The notes beneath the pieces were generated by a model that was not told the origin of the DNA, ran no database searches, and saw only the letters and a list, made by a program, of their open reading frames with translations. The translations under genes and the position numbers were made by a program. Shown here piece by piece: positions 1 through 12,131 of a DNA stretch of 64,000 bases (position 1 is its first letter; every line of letters begins with the position of its first letter). Origin of the DNA: Gautieria morchelliformis (Eukaryota > Basidiomycota > Agaricomycetes > Gomphales > Gomphaceae); contig WHVA01000443.1 in the NCBI GenBank assembly GCA_015179125.1, positions 31,070-95,069 on the forward strand, given 5' to 3'.

Positions 1-98
1 ACCCGTATAGGGACAAGTCGGTCGGGTGGTAGGAGAATAACATGCGTTTATACTAGACAAATCAGCAGCGCCCATGATTAGACAACTACGGTACTCAC

Positions 99-305
99 CT
101 TCTTTCCACTCGGTCCTTCCTGCCACGGCTGCCGCATGTCGATGGCCCCCGTCTCATCAATTGGCAATGTGCCAACCTCGGGTCGATCCTCGGGCGTAAC
201 CTCGCCTGAGGCTCCGTTCTCCTCAGACAACAAAGTCTGGTCGAACGCGTTGTTCACGCTGTTCTCGTCGACGGCTGAGCTGAAGAGGGCTTGAGGGCGC
301 ACCAT
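99..305 (-). CDS. Possible first exon of an unrecognised gene, running off the left edge
   Basis: An ATG at 305 opens 69 codons that end at a good splice donor (GTGAGT, G at 98), after which the frame runs into non-coding sequence. The peptide is acidic and polar, with no signal peptide and no domain I recognise. A TATA-like GATAAAAG lies a few dozen bases upstream on the minus strand. The exon is antisense to the LTR retrotransposon whose 3' LTR follows at 479, so it may be chance coding, a captured exon, or an antisense gene. The rest of any such gene lies outside the window. Confidence 0.25.
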
Positions 306-465
306 ATTAGTTGGCAATGGGGTTCGCTGCCTTCCTACCCACCCTTTTATCCAACCTCGGCTACGATTTAAGCTTCGCCTTTCCGGCTACTTAACATCGG
401 ACCGAGATCTAGATTCAAGGATAGGCGAACCTTGTTCACATTACGGCCTCGAGGGTCTCGGCCAT

Positions 466-475
466 GAGGGGGGAA
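466..475 (+). other. Polypurine tract of an LTR retrotransposon
   Basis: A purine run (GAGGGGGGAA) ends three bases before the TG that opens the LTR at 479. This is the plus-strand priming site expected just inside a 3' LTR. It sets the orientation of the element as + and places its internal region to the left, mostly outside the window. Confidence 0.6.
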
Positions 476-478
476 TAC

Positions 479-1160
479 TGTAAGGACCCGGCCTTTGGCC
501 GGCTACTTACCGGTAGAACCTTCTTCCGAGCCCGAGCCTTGTGATATTCATGCCCGAGTACATATGATACTTATCCGTGCCCGAGCCCGATCCCGAGCTT
601 GAACTCATATCCGACCTTGATCCCATGCCCGTATCCCCTTAGTTACTGATTCCGCTCCATCACGCATCATTCGTATATTACCTCGCCCTGACCTCGGTCT
701 CCTGACCTCGCCCTGACCTCCACTAATCCGTTCGCCCCTGACTTGCACCTCGTCCGTATATAACCCCCTTGTATGCATTCCTACTCCTCAGTCTGAAAAT
801 CAACTATCGTGTCCCTTCGATCCCTAGCTAGTTTCTACGCCTCGCCTCTTAAGCCAGAACCTCGCCTCTTATTCGTTTACCTCCGAAATTGGGACTCGTG
901 CGTAGGGTCGGCGCAGCACATAAGCTGAAGCCAAGTCCCTCTCCGACTTCCCCATCCAAAACTCGCCCCGTAACCTCGGACCTTGCCTCGGGTTTCGTTC
1001 CCGACCTCGGTCAACCTTACGACGGATCGTATCGTAACACATCCCTCTTACCTTGTGAACATTCATTGGTTCACCTATTCACCGAACGGCATATAAGTTA
1101 TTTGGGCAATCGCTGTGTTCACTAATACACGATATTAACGCCTAAAAACCAATCTTGACA
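479..1160 (+). mobile_element. 3' LTR of a Ty3/Gypsy-like retrotransposon
   Basis: The 682 bp begin TGTAAGGACCCGG and end CTTGACA, giving the usual TG...CA ends, with a polypurine tract immediately upstream. A TATATAA box at 757-763 fits an LTR promoter read on the + strand. The last 110 or so bases are nearly identical to the right end of the solo LTR at 41944-43951, so the two belong to one family. The sequence right of 1160 is minus-strand Gypsy gag, so this element inserted into an older Gypsy copy. Its matching target-site duplicate would be at the missing 5' LTR. Confidence 0.75.
757..763 (+). promoter_or_regulatory. TATA box in the LTR
   Basis: TATATAA lies about 280 bp into the LTR, where a U3/R border is expected. 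The solo LTR at 41944-43951 has a TATA-like ATATAAG followed by a similar downstream sequence near 43475, so the position is shared between copies. Confidence 0.5.
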
Positions 1161-2460
1161 CCATCTTGCGACTGCTTGTGGGAGCAGCCAGTGCCGTGTG
1201 CGATTCATTTTGGAATCGTACGTCTTGTTCAACTGGGGCACCTGACAGCAGCATGCATCATCTGTCCTGCTCCTGTCGCTGTTGATCATTGGGGGTGTGG
1301 TCTTGTTCGCTTGCCGCCGATCAAGGTGCATCCCTGAGGGACGCTGTGGGTTCTTTGCGTGAGTGAAGTTCCTTTTCCACGTCCTCTAATGAGGCCATGT
1401 CCCATTGCTGGATCTCCTCTATTTGGTGGAGTTCCTTGCTGAACTGCATGAGGGCTGTCACGATATTGTCAAGCCGCAATGTGATATGCTCATGCTTATG
1501 GCCTGTGAGCATGTTCCTGTGCAATGCGCCTTGCACTTGCTTGGCCATCACTTCCACCATCTGGTTGTCAATGGTGTGTTTCCTTGAGCTTTTGCAGCTC
1601 GAGCTCGAGTATTCTGAGCCTTGCCTGTCATCAGGTGCTCATCTTTTGTTTTGTTGTGCCCCATCAGGGACGACAGTCATTGCTCGACTTTGTGAGTGGT
1701 GGACTGAATTTTGACTTCAAGATCATCTGGAAGTATGCCCTGATCCTGAGGCTCTGCCGTCGGATGACAGTGAGACGTCTCTGCCCTTGCCCTTGCTTAA
1801 GGGCCAGGGGGATTGGGGTGGGGATGCCAGCTTGTTGGCCAGCGGCATCCCATCTTCGACCATGCTGGGTGATACGTGGTCGGGTCCTTGCTCATCCTCG
1901 ATTGGTGGGAGGAGTGTGGTGAGGTCTATGACCTCTCTGTCTTCTGGTGTCCTGGACTCTTGGTCCAGGGTTGCATCAGCTGCTGTGTCGCTAGGCTGTG
2001 CCTGGGGTGTTGACCACAAGCTAGAAGCTTGTGTCCTTCTTCAACTGCATGGAATCATCATGCTCGCAGTCGACAGTAGAGGGTCTACTGGATGGTGTTC
2101 AACAGTAAACAGCCATCGACGCAGCCATCTTTTTCAAGATTGTGCGGATTTCCACAAATCAGTTGTTCACTTGATGAACAACTGCAGGAAGTTCAAAAAG
2201 GTGTAAGTGAGTGGATCTTAGGTCCTTGTATCACAAGGGCAAACAGAACTCAACCAATGTGTGGTTATTCCATGTGCTATGTAGTGACAGTGTAAGGTAA
2301 GGTTATCTGGGGAACTGCCGCACGGTTCCCATGCAAGACACAAGGTAGTAGAACTCAACCAAACTATGGTGATTCTAATACGACGTAGTGATGGTTACAG
2401 GTAAAGTTAAGCTGGGGAATACCGGAGGATTCCCACGCAAGAACTATACAGTGGGTCTGT
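1161..2460 (-). pseudogene. Decayed Ty3/Gypsy gag and 5' leader fragment (copy A)
   Basis: Minus-strand peptides at 2019-1723 and 1560-1321 match gag peptides of the Gypsy element at 58.67-59.34 kb. Shared stretches include QPSDTAADA versus QPSDTTADA, KGKGRDVSLSSDGRA versus KGKGREVSPSSDGRA, and KELHQIEE versus KELHQVEE. Homology continues to 1161, where the LTR at 479-1160 cuts it. Upstream of gag the leader is also shared, including a block that reads ACCCACTGTATAGTT. Stops and frameshifts rule out function. The fragment holds only the leader and the N-terminal part of gag. Confidence 0.75.
2240..2455 (-). repeat. Two tandem copies of a block of about 110 bp in the Gypsy A leader
   Basis: Two successive blocks each contain, on the minus strand, a GTGGGAA or ATGGGAA stretch, CCCCAG, an ACTGTCACTAC-like or ATCACTACG-like stretch, and GGTTGAGTTCTGT or GGTTGAGTTCTAC. 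The Gypsy copy at 58.35-58.44 kb has only one such block, so copy A gained a tandem duplication in its 5' untranslated leader. Confidence 0.6.
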
Positions 2461-2851
2461 GAGGACCCACTGGTGCTATGTAAGCTACCAGTTATTATGT
2501 ATTGCCTTGTGGCAATACAGGTAAATATATGTATTTACATAACCCCATCAATTCCAACCTGCACCAAGGCTGCACTTGACACTGTCCGAATGCATCCTAA
2601 GCATGTGGGTGTTTCATGGAGTGGGAGTTTAACAGATGATGGGTTCTATGATGGATGATGGCTCCATGGACCAGGGTCCTGATGGGAATGATGGGATCAG
2701 TGAATACAACAGGTGTATTGCAAAAAACCCTTCGGCGAAAGGTTTGAAGGTATGACAGCGGGGATGTTCATTCGCTGAATGTTGATGTCTGGTTCGTAGA
2801 ATAAACAAATCATGACACCACTACGCCGACAAAGAAAAATGCACCCAATCA

Positions 2852-3720
2852 ATGATTTTAGTAAACAAGAGGATAGCCACAGGCGACTGGACGGCAATAG
2901 ATGTGGGCTCACCAGACATCACGGTGGTCAAGACCAAAACAAACATGGGTAATGTGATCATATACAATCTATATTACGACTGTACACACTCTGACAGTAT
3001 CCACGACATCCGGAGACATTTACAGGAGCAGTCAAGGGCAAGCGGAACAGGCGGGGGCGACGTTGAAGGCATGGTCTGGCTCGGTGACTTTAACAGGCAC
3101 CACCCACACTGGGACGAGAGTCGCAACTCACACCTCTTCACGCGGAGCAACCTGGACGCAGCGCAGACGCTAATCGATGCGACCACGGAATGAGACCTCC
3201 AAATGTTGCTGCCGAAGGGGATGCCGACGCTGAAAGCTATGTCAACCGGAAACCACACCCGTACTGACAATGTATCCATGTCTTCAGACATACTAGAGTG
3301 CCTGATTAGCTGCGCGCCGGTACCAGAGGACCAGCCAGCAAGAAGCGATCATTTCCCGGTGGACACGGTGATCGACGCCACGACCACAACTGCAGCCTGC
3401 GCCCAAAAGCTCAACTACAGACAAGTTGACTGGAAGCCTTTCAACGAAGAGCTGACAGAGAAACTGCAGGCAAACATCGAGCAGCCCAACCCAGCCAGCA
3501 AAAGGAGTTCCTCTACAACTTAGATGCGCTAGTGACAGCGATCTTGGAGACAGCAGAGGCGCAAGTGCCAAAGACTAAGCCGTCCCCTTTCATGGAAAGA
3601 TGGTGGTCGGTAGAGCTGACGAAGCTTCGAACAGAGACCAGGAGGTGCGGTAGAAGGACCTATGCGCGCAGGGCCGACTGCATTGTAGTTAGAGAACATG
3701 GCCCTTTTTGCTGATGCAAC
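2852..3720 (+). pseudogene. LINE (non-LTR retrotransposon) APE-type endonuclease remnant
   Basis: Three consecutive + strand pieces form the N-terminal endonuclease (exonuclease-endonuclease-phosphatase fold) of a Tad-like LINE protein. The first (2852-3193) contains the hallmark GDFNRHHPHWDE. The second (3203-3523) contains SDHFPV, the histidine-bearing C-terminal motif of the fold. The third (3532-3714) reads KPSPFMERWW, which usually sits between endonuclease and reverse transcriptase in fungal LINEs. A TGA follows the first piece, and at least one frame change follows. No reverse transcriptase is present, so this is a fragment. Confidence 0.7.
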
Positions 3721-3724
3721 TTTT

Positions 3725-6600
3725 CTTGGGCAATTTCAGTGGTGCGGCTGCGGATGCTTCGTAACCACCACTCCATTACGCGTAACCTCGGTGCGCAACA
3801 CGTACGGCACTGACGCCGTGACCGACGGCTTCGATTGCGATCGTTCATTGCTTAATTCTAGACCGGCAACACATCTAGATCCGCACTCCCAGTCAGTTAC
3901 AGTAACGACAACTCACGTCGGCCCGATCTGAGTCGATCATGATAGGTGGATTGCCAATTCGCAGGTTCGCTGATCATGTTATCTCCGTACTCATAACCAT
4001 TCCCATCTCGAGTTAGCACCTCGGCACCATAGGGGCCTAGATGCCTTCGAATTCCGGCGTCTCCGCGGACGAAGTATTTCAGCTTAGCATGACGCTACTA
4101 GCTCCCTATTGTTTTTCCTCGCTTTTTCAGTTCATGTTGTCCATGTGCATGGCACGAGACATGACCTATCATGGTCCCCCGATCTCCCCGCAGAGTCGTC
4201 GATTCAGATGTGGCGTGCAAATCAGGGTAGTAAGCATGCGTAAGCGGATGCTGCATCACGGCAACAATTACTGTAACAGCTTCCCGCAACCAACTAACGG
4301 GCAGCATCACAGACGACAGTTCCCCACGCTGCGGTCGTTTTCCAAAAATAAGCGAGTTTGATTTCTGACTGCTGGCGGATTCCTGGGCTCCGGACTGTTG
4401 GATCAGGTACGTATTAGCCATGTGCTCACCCGATCTTTCCATGTATACCCATTTTCAATGGGCATTGTCAATATGTGGTACGTCGTGCGCGCTCAGGTTG
4501 TGGCGATCACCGGTTGCGTTGGTGGGCGCGGGGCCCGGCGAGGACTTGTTGCTGCGCATATCACTCGGTACGCACTCTGTACATAGAGTAGGGCCCTTGG
4601 GGCATCCAATACTCAGCCGGTGTGTCGATGTTACTTGGGCTTTGAAGGGACCAAGGTTTGAGGCGTGGTTGAGGTCTGGCCTGGACTGGGCGTAAATCGC
4701 CCCATGTGCCAATCAGCTGGAGGTGGCATTCCGTCATGAATTGGGATTCCGTCTGGCGTGTGAACCGGGGTGAGGTAAAGGTGCTCTTGTATTTCATGGT
4801 ATCTGACTCCTGAGTTACGTCAGTGAAGGGGCCATCAGTGCTGGCGAGTATGAAGTGTGAAATATTAGCCTAAATGTTAAGTTGTTCAGCAACTGATTAA
4901 CTGAAGGGCGAGGTGTACCGCGTGCGGTGGCGGTGCTCGCTAGCTCTGGCGCCGGGCGTGCGGGCCTGGTCCGGTGCGAGTTGGAGGAAGGGGTAACTAG
5001 TGGTGCGTTGACATGAATTGGGACCAAGGTGCGCTAGGGTATAAGTTGTGACCTGACTTTCGAACTCAAAGGTTGGACAGCGGGTTCGTTACTCCCCTCT
5101 TTCCATTTCTTTCCCTCTTCTCCGGCGTCTTGCTTCTCCATCTTATCTCTCTCACTTCTCCATCTCCCTCCCCCGCCTCCACCCTTCCCGTTCCCCCACC
5201 TCTCGCTTCACCCCTCCCTCCTACCGCCCTCCTTCCTCCCCCCATCCGGTCTCCCATCCCACGGAGAAGGATTGGGCGGGATAGAGGAGGTCGTGCGGAA
5301 CCGGCGGGCGTATGAAACGAGGGCGGGTGCCCGCGTGGATCGCCATGCCTCGGTAGCCGAGGAACGGTATCGTGTTCTATTGTCTTCGACCTTCCCTCAT
5401 TCCTTCTTCCCACACTTATGCCCACCTTCGCTCAGCCCCATCCGCTGCCGCCCCACCGTTCCTCTGCACAATTTCCTCCACCGTTGACACCTTCCCTCTC
5501 GCCGTCCCCGCGCTCCTCCACGCCGGCAGGACGCACCCTTGTCACGCCTGCGTGCCTTGTAAAGGAAGAAGTGTGCCGTGGTGTGGAAGCGTGGGTTGTG
5601 TAGGAGCGTTGGGCCGTGGAGGTGTATGCACCATCCTATCTGTGGGCTGGAGATTCCGGGATTGGTGCCCACGTCCGCTAGACATGCTTCGTTTCTCTAG
5701 TTTCCCACGCACGTGCATGTGTGGTGCCCCCCTTGCCCACATGTCTCTCACATGCCACTTTTCTTTTCTTCCTCCACGTTCGACTGTCGCTAAGTTACTT
5801 TACGCCACAATATCAGTTTACGCCTGCGGTTCCAAATGCCCAACACCGAATACCGTGACTCTCACGCTTGCATTCAGTTGAGATGCGGTGCACAAGGTGT
5901 GGCGTGTACTTGTTATGTGTGTTCGGTGAGTGGGTGTTCCTGCTGTGCAGGACTCTGTGAATTGTAAGGGGCCTGTGGGGGTGTACAAAGGGGCCCGTGG
6001 AGTGGCACAGTTCAGAACTCGGAAAAATAAAACAAAAATCGAAAGCGGTGCAGAACGTTTTCCTTCTCTCACGCGGCACATGGACGATTCAAAACATTCC
6101 GCTTACGCCACAAAAGACTTGGCTCCTCGATGTGATGCCAACTACTGAGCTAGGACCTCGGACGAATACCTGCATCCCTGGTTTCCATGAGCCCTGATTT
6201 CCGTCCTCCAACGGCGAACGCACGAACACGCGTGGTAAATGTTGCCCGCCTGGATTCGTGTCCTGCATCCGGATTCTAGACGCTTGTCACTCCTCAAGCT
6301 CAAGAACAAGACTATGATACTGTCGGCGGACCGTGGACTGTGGTTGCCAACGTTGCGGGTGTGGTGATGTGGCTGATGTGGTTATGTGGTTATAATCAAG
6401 GGTTCTCCTGCGGTGATATCTTCATGCCAAAAACATTCCGAAGCGATAGTAAGATCCCCGTGAGGAGGTCACGAGCCCCTCGATGGTTGAATGCCTGACG
6501 CGCGATACGCACGTGGAGTCCAACTTAAAGCTTAAACACTCATCCTCCAATGCCCCATAAGCCAGCAGGCTTGTCAACGCTGGATGGGCCCCGGCCCTCC
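3725..6600. other. No recognisable gene; includes a pyrimidine-rich tract
   Basis: I see only short overlapping open frames without motifs. A strongly C/T-rich run at about 5095-5245 resembles fungal promoter pyrimidine tracts, but the frames downstream show no domain and no clear splice structure. The stretch is probably intergenic or decayed transposon DNA. Confidence 0.4.
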
Positions 6601-6607
6601 TCGACGT

Positions 6608-7385
6608 CCGCTCGATGCTTGAAAACGATCTGTCAGTCTGATACATTTGACTATGCGCTTTAGCGTGATGAGTAGATATTGAATCGCGGCCACAATGGCC
6701 CTAGTACGCAGATTCTGGCTTATTGTTGATAGTTTATTGTATCTGGTTGCCGCCGCCTGATGCAACGCTTCTGCGCTCAGGGTCTCAAGAATTCTTCCCA
6801 TCCCTGACGCCGATCGATCCCGTGTATCCACATCCGGTACATGAGACGGAATGGGGGACGTAGCTAGGGTCCTCGGCGAAACCGCTTCTGCCGCGCATGA
6901 TGGCGTCGAAAATAAGCCACGACGCCTCCGAGTGGCGAGTGCGGGTGCGGGTGCGGGTGCTCGTAATGAAGGCGTAGCCTGCGTACGCCGCGCGATGCTT
7001 GAAACCGACTGTCAGATTTTACGCCGTGCCACGACGTGCGCCGTGCGCTCGAGAACTGGACTATGCGCTTCGGGGTGTGATGAGTAGATTTGAATATGCC
7101 TGGGGGTGGTTATTGTTTCTGACTTCTGTCATTGCTGGCAGTTTATTATTTCTATTACCGGTTGCGTTATGAAACGCCTCTGTGTTCCCGCTCAGGGTCT
7201 GCACACGCTCTCTTCTAATCCTGATCCCGTTTATCCCGTTTCCACGTCCAGTACATGAGGCGGAACGGGGACCTAGGACCTAGATAGGGTCCTCGGTTAA
7301 AACGCTTCTGCGGCGCATGATGGAGTAGCAAATACCCATGACGCCTCCGAGTGCGGGTGTGGGTGATGAAGGCCTAGCCTGCGCC
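6608..7385 (+). repeat. Tandem direct duplication, unit about 390 bp
   Basis: The blocks at about 6608-6985 and 6990-7385 share an ordered series of landmarks: GATGCTTGAAA, GACTATGCGCTT, GTGATGAGTAGAT, AGTTTATT, CTCAGGGTCT, GTACATGAG, AGGGTCCTCGG, GCGCATGATGG, GACGCCTCCGAGTG and GCCTAGCCTGCG (or GCGTAGCCTGCG). Both are diverged by substitutions and small indels. No reading frame is conserved between the copies, so I treat this as non-coding duplication. Confidence 0.65.
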
Positions 7386-7456
7386 CCGGGAGCGGGACCG
7401 GGGCAGGGGCAGAAGTAGGGGGCCAGGGGAACCCGCGGTGCGGCGACGTCGCCCGT

Positions 7457-7680
7457 CAAGCGGGGGTAATCGCAGACTCGACGTACCCGCCCACCTCCAA
7501 ACTGACCCCGCGGATCGACGCGGTGCTGGTGGCGGGACGCAGACGCAGAATAGGGTCCGCGATGCGGCCGCGCCGCTCTTCAAGCGGGGGTAATCGCAGA
7601 CTCGACGTGCCCACCCACCTCCAAACTAACCACGCGCACATCCAAATTGAGCACGCGGATCGACGCGGGGACGCAGACGC
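7457..7680 (+). repeat. Tandem repeat, period about 124 bp
   Basis: CAAGCGGGGGTAATCGCAGA begins at 7457 and again at 7581. It is followed in both copies by ACCTCCAAACT, then GCGGATCGACGCGG and ACGCAGACGCAGA. The two units are adjacent and closely similar. Confidence 0.7.
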
Positions 7681-8489
7681 AGACCAGAGCCGCCATGCGG
7701 TTGGACCGCCCTCCACGCGGGGCTGGCGCTCCTCTGGCACAGACACGACGTGGCCACCTCCCACACCCCGTTCCAGCACGGAAGGCGTTGCGTGCCGCGT
7801 GGTGGTGGGGCCGCAGCCGATGCGGTGGCGAGGTGCAGGGCGGGGTGGAGGGGGTCGCAATGTGCGCGCCCGGGGGCTGTCGAGCTCGATCCGCGATGGC
7901 GGCGGCAGGTCCGCACCCGTAGCCGTGAGTGTGAGGCGTGAGTGGCGTGTCTCCGCGACGCGCGGACGGGTGCAGAGCGTAGGCCCGGAGCAGTGGTCGC
8001 ATCACAGGAGGCGATCCCCACCTACCCCGAGCTCCCGAGCTCGCGCCTCGCCGAGCCCGATCGTCACGACGGCACGACGCACGCCACACACGCGCCGGCA
8101 ATCCAGCACTCCCCATCCAGCACTCCCCACCCACCCACAAACCATCTTCTCGATCCGTGCCGTGATGCATGGAGTTAGCGGTGATGCATAGAATTAGCCA
8201 TGATGCGTGGCATTATCACGCCGCAATCCATCCTGATTCCCGCAGGCCACGTCCGAGCCTACCCGGCCGGGGATCCGCCAGCCAACCACACACACATCCC
8301 TCTCTCAGTCTCTCCCTGAGGCCCTGAGGCCTGAGTCCTGAGGCGTGGTCACGTGGATCACGATCTGCGCCGTGATGGAAAGCCATCAGCCATAGACAGA
8401 TCAACGCATATCTCTTCCTGACGCCACGATCGTGTGCCGTGATGCATGGACCTAAATTATCCCGCTCCGACTTGATCCAATGGGTAAGC

Positions 8490-9580
8490 TTCTCTGACGA
8501 CGCGGCCGCATCGTAGCGGCGGCACCCGCACCCACCATCCAGAATCCTGATCCCATTGGCCCACCCCGGTCAAGTCTCACCTCGCGCCTCCGAGTGGCGC
8601 GCGTCGATCCTCACGACCCACCAGCACGGCAGACGACAGAAGCCTTCCCGGAACAACCTCGTCCCTATCTTTAGCACGCTCGCTTCCATTGATGGTAACC
8701 TGCAAGCTCATCCCACAACCCGTCTCTTGAGGCTTCCTGGACCAACGACTCAGTATCGATTATCCGTGGAAGGTCACGGTGCCGTGATGGACATCATCAC
8801 GCTCCACGCTCCACGCTCCAAACTCCCTGCTCCAAGCCCCAAGCCCCAAACCCAACCTCGCACCACCTCCAAGCTTCCCTACCAAGCCACACGATGTGAC
8901 GCGCCCCCGCGGCGTGCTTGTAGTAGTAGTAGTACCGTGAGGTCACGCTGTGCCCCCTGCCTCAAGTGCGTCGGTCTACTACTAGGTATGCAGGCCCCAA
9001 GCTCCTCCTCCGCGGCCGCATCATCATAGCAGGGGCGGCACCCGCACCCGCACCCACCTTCACGGCATAATCCAGAATCCAGAATCCCTAATCCAGCCCA
9101 CTCGCCCCCTTCAAGCTACACGCTTCAAGTCTCACCTCGCGCCTCCGAATGGTCACCGAGTGGCGCGCGTCGATCCCCGAGCACGACCCACGACTCAGGC
9201 TCACGCCACACCCTCCCAGGAGATCCACGGCACCAGCACAGCACTGAGCAGACGACAGAAGCCCGGCCTCCACGGAATAACTTCGTACACAGCAAGCGCG
9301 GCGCGGTTCTACTGATCGCCAAGCCCAGCCCCACCCCACCCCACAGGCTAGACCCGTCTCCGTAGCCTTCCCGAACCAACGACTCAAGTACTCATCATGC
9401 ATCATCCGCGGCACGTGCCGTGATGTCCCGGGCCATCAAGGCTCCACGCTCCACGCCCCAAGCTCCCAATTCCCAATTCCCAATTCCCAAACTGCCAACC
9501 AAGCGTACAGTAGCACCGTAACCTTCCGAGCCATGAAGGCGTGTGCCGCCTCAAGTGCGTCGGTCGGCCGCCTCCGCGTG
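8490..9580 (+). repeat. Direct duplication of a block of about 520 bp
   Basis: A block at about 8490-8990 recurs at 9010-9580 in the same order: GCGGCCGCATC, GGCGGCACCCGCACCC, ATCCAGAATCC, TCAAGTCTCACCTCGCGCCTC, GTGGCGCGCGTCGATCC, CAGACGACAGAAGCC, GCCGTGATG, GCTCCACGCTCCACGC and GCCTCAAGTGCGTCGGTC. The copies differ by short simple-repeat expansions such as CCCAATT. This is a third independent duplication in a 3 kb stretch. Confidence 0.7.
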
Positions 9581-10017
9581 CCACGGCACTGACAGTCTGA
9601 CGGTGACGATCAAGCGTATCACGGGGCACGTGATATATGTCACGTCACGGCGACGTCACTGGTCAGACGTGTCGGACGTTACGTCAAACGTCCGCGGCCT
9701 CGGGCTCGGCCTCGGCAACGTGGACGTGGAACGTGGAGCTGGGTGGACATGGCACCGCTGGCTGGCTGGCCGCGGGGTGCATGGAGTGCCAGGCAGTGGT
9801 GATTCGAAAACTTCCTGAGTCTTGACGATTGCGCACACGGGCCACGCACGGTGCGGACTAAGATCTGGCTGAAAGGCTAAAACGTCTAAAACGGACACGG
9901 TAGCGGCGACGTGTGCCCGAGGATGATCCACGATTCACGATTCCACGGACCGGCCGCGGGGCGCGTGCTGGGACCGTGATGGACACGGCGTCCGATGATT
10001 CTGTTCTGCGGGTCGTG

Positions 10018-10062
10018 GCGGCGTGGCGTGTCGTGTCGTGTCGTGTCGATCGTGTCGTGTCG
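10018..10062 (+). repeat. TCGTG pentanucleotide microsatellite
   Basis: Repeated GTGTC/TCGTG units, interrupted once by ATCG, lie in GC-rich intergenic DNA downstream of the zinc-finger gene. Other short-unit arrays follow nearby: CCGCAT-like units at about 10150 and AAATCC-like units at about 10450-10498. Confidence 0.6.
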
Positions 10063-10641
10063 TGAGGCGTGACTGGGGAGGTGCGCGTCGGACGCAGGCA
10101 GGCAGCCCTCGTGTCGTGTGCATACATTAACGATTAACATTAATTGCATCCGTATCCGCATCCGCATTCGCAACGCGTGCCATCAACATCAACACACAAA
10201 ACGCACTATTCCTGGCGCAACGAGGCAGCAGCCATTGCAACATCATGAAAAAAAATTTTTTTTGGCGATCGTACGCATACTTTACAGAAAAAACAATGCG
10301 GGGTAAAATATTTCTATCGAGACAAGGTGGGCATGTGGGGAATTTCGTAGCGTATATACTAGCTGTTGGTAGTAGCGAGACATCCGGATCCGAGCAGAGC
10401 AGGAACAGAGGCAGAAAGAGTATAGAGAGTAGAGAGCATGCAGATAGAATAAGACGAAACCCCAATCCAAATCCAAATCGAAATCCATCCAAATCCGACG
10501 CGAAAGACACGAGCAAGCTACGACTGAAAGGCGATCTATGAGCTATTACACCCCGTGCGCGTGCCCTCTGAGAGTTGATACAGTTTATTACACCCGCGCC
10601 ACACTCCGCTGTGCGCGCATTACCCCTCCCCTTTTCCGCGC

Positions 10642-12131
10642 CTATCCCGAGTAATGATATCGCGCGCCGACTCCAACGCCGACGCCGACGCCGACACCAA
10701 GCCCGCCGCCCATGCTGCCCAAGCCACTCCCCAGGCCATTCCCCATCCCGCCGCCCATCCCGCCGATGCCCTGGTTGTGTGTGTGTGTGTGCGCCGGGGC
10801 GTGCGCGAGCCCAGACGACATGCCGCCCATGGACGCGAGCCCGCCGGACGACATGCTGCTGCTGCTGCTCCCCATCGCGGCCATCCCGCCGCCCGTGGAG
10901 GACAAGCCCATCCCGCTGGGAGAAGACCCCGCCGCGAGCCCATGCAGCCCGCTCCACCAGGCGGACGAGCTGGTGTTGGCGGTGACGGCGGTGGGGTGCT
11001 GCGTCGCGGGGCCTGCGGAGGCGGAGGTGGCGTAGGGCGCGGGCTCGTACGAGGGGTAGGGGCCGGGGTGCTGCTGCTGTTGCTGGTGCTGCTGCTGGTG
11101 GGCGTGGCTCTGCTGGTGCGGCTGGTGGTGCGCGAGCTGGGCACTATGCTGCTGCACGCGCATGCCCCCGAGGCCCTGGTGCTGCTGTTGCGCCTGGAGC
11201 GCGTGTATCGGGGGGAGCGTCGGGAGGTGCGTCTGCTGCGTCTGCGTCTGATGTTGCGTCTGCTGTTGCGTCTGCTGCTGCTGCTGCGCGAACGACGCGG
11301 CGTACTCGCGCTGCTGCTGCGCGGCGGGGGCGTACGCGTACGCGGACTCCTGCGGCGAGTGCGTGCGCTCATGGCTCTGGCTCTGGCTGAGCCCGAGCAC
11401 GTTCATGAACGGGCTCGCGGAGGCGCTGCCGTGCGGCACGCTGCGGAGCGTCCCCGCGGCGAGCTCGGGGCTGCCGTGGGCAGAGGCGCTGGCGCTCGCG
11501 GAGGCCGAGGCGTACGACGAGTGGGGCGAGCCGGAGGAGTGGGAGGATGAGGCGCGGGAGTCAGAGCGGTGGTGCTGGTGGTAGGTGGGGTAGGGCGGCG
11601 GGTGGGGGCGGCGCGGGGCGAGGGGCGGTGGGAGGAGGGGCGCGCGCGCGAGGGGAGGGGGGCTATCGGGGGCGTCGTCCGCAGGGTGCTTGCGGGACGA
11701 CGCAGAGTCCGCGTGGTGGTGCATGGGGACGTGTGCGGGCGTGTGGCGGGGGTGTGGCACGGTGGGGAGCTGGTCATCCGGGGCGAGGGACATGGAGAGG
11801 GCAGATTTCTTTTTCTCGGTGCGGGAGCGGGTGGACGATGTGCGGCGGGAGCCGGGGGAGAGGTGGATGCGGTAGCTGCGCAGGGTCAGTGAGGGAACAC
11901 AGGGACAGCACGGCACACTCACTGCTGCTGGAGGTTGTCCTGGCGTGAGCAGCGGGTCTCACAGCCTGGGAAGGGACACTTGTGGTTGCGCTCGCCGGTG
12001 TGGACGCGGATATGGCGGGCGAGGTGGCCGGAGGTGGTGAACGCGCGGGCGCAGGTGGGGCATGCGTGGCGTTTCTTGGGGTCGCCTTGGGACGACGAGG
12101 CAGGCTGCGGGAGGACGCTGAAATGGGACAT
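10642..12131 (-). CDS. C2H2 zinc-finger transcription factor, NRG1-like
   Basis: Two exons, 12131-11923 and 11875-10642, encode 480 residues. The single 47 nt intron (11876-11922, GTGAGT...GCAG) splits the last zinc-finger histidine codon and splicing restores it. Near the N-terminus sit two fingers: CPTCARAFTTSGHLARHIRVH, then CPFPGC followed by RQDNLQQ and HYRIH. This pair matches the Nrg1/Nrg2 glucose-repressor class (TTSGHLARH...RQDN..QHYR.H), so a nuclear DNA-binding repressor role is inferred. The rest is low complexity: proline and histidine stretches, polyglutamine from about residue 240, and a glycine-methionine-serine-rich C-terminus ending in GVGV repeats. A TATAAA lies about 90 bp upstream of the ATG. 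The gene looks intact, and its target genes cannot be told from sequence. Confidence 0.85.
11876..11922 (-). other. Intron in the zinc-finger gene
   Basis: The intron is 47 nt, with donor GTGAGT at 11922-11917 and acceptor GCAG ending at 11876. Removing it joins CA to C to give the histidine that completes finger two, which is strong support for this splice. Confidence 0.85.

Noticed and set aside
7523..8191. Long overlapping open frames on both strands in GC-rich DNA
   Set aside because: Arginine-, proline- and alanine-rich peptides in all frames reflect composition. They overlap the 124 bp tandem repeat and show no motif.
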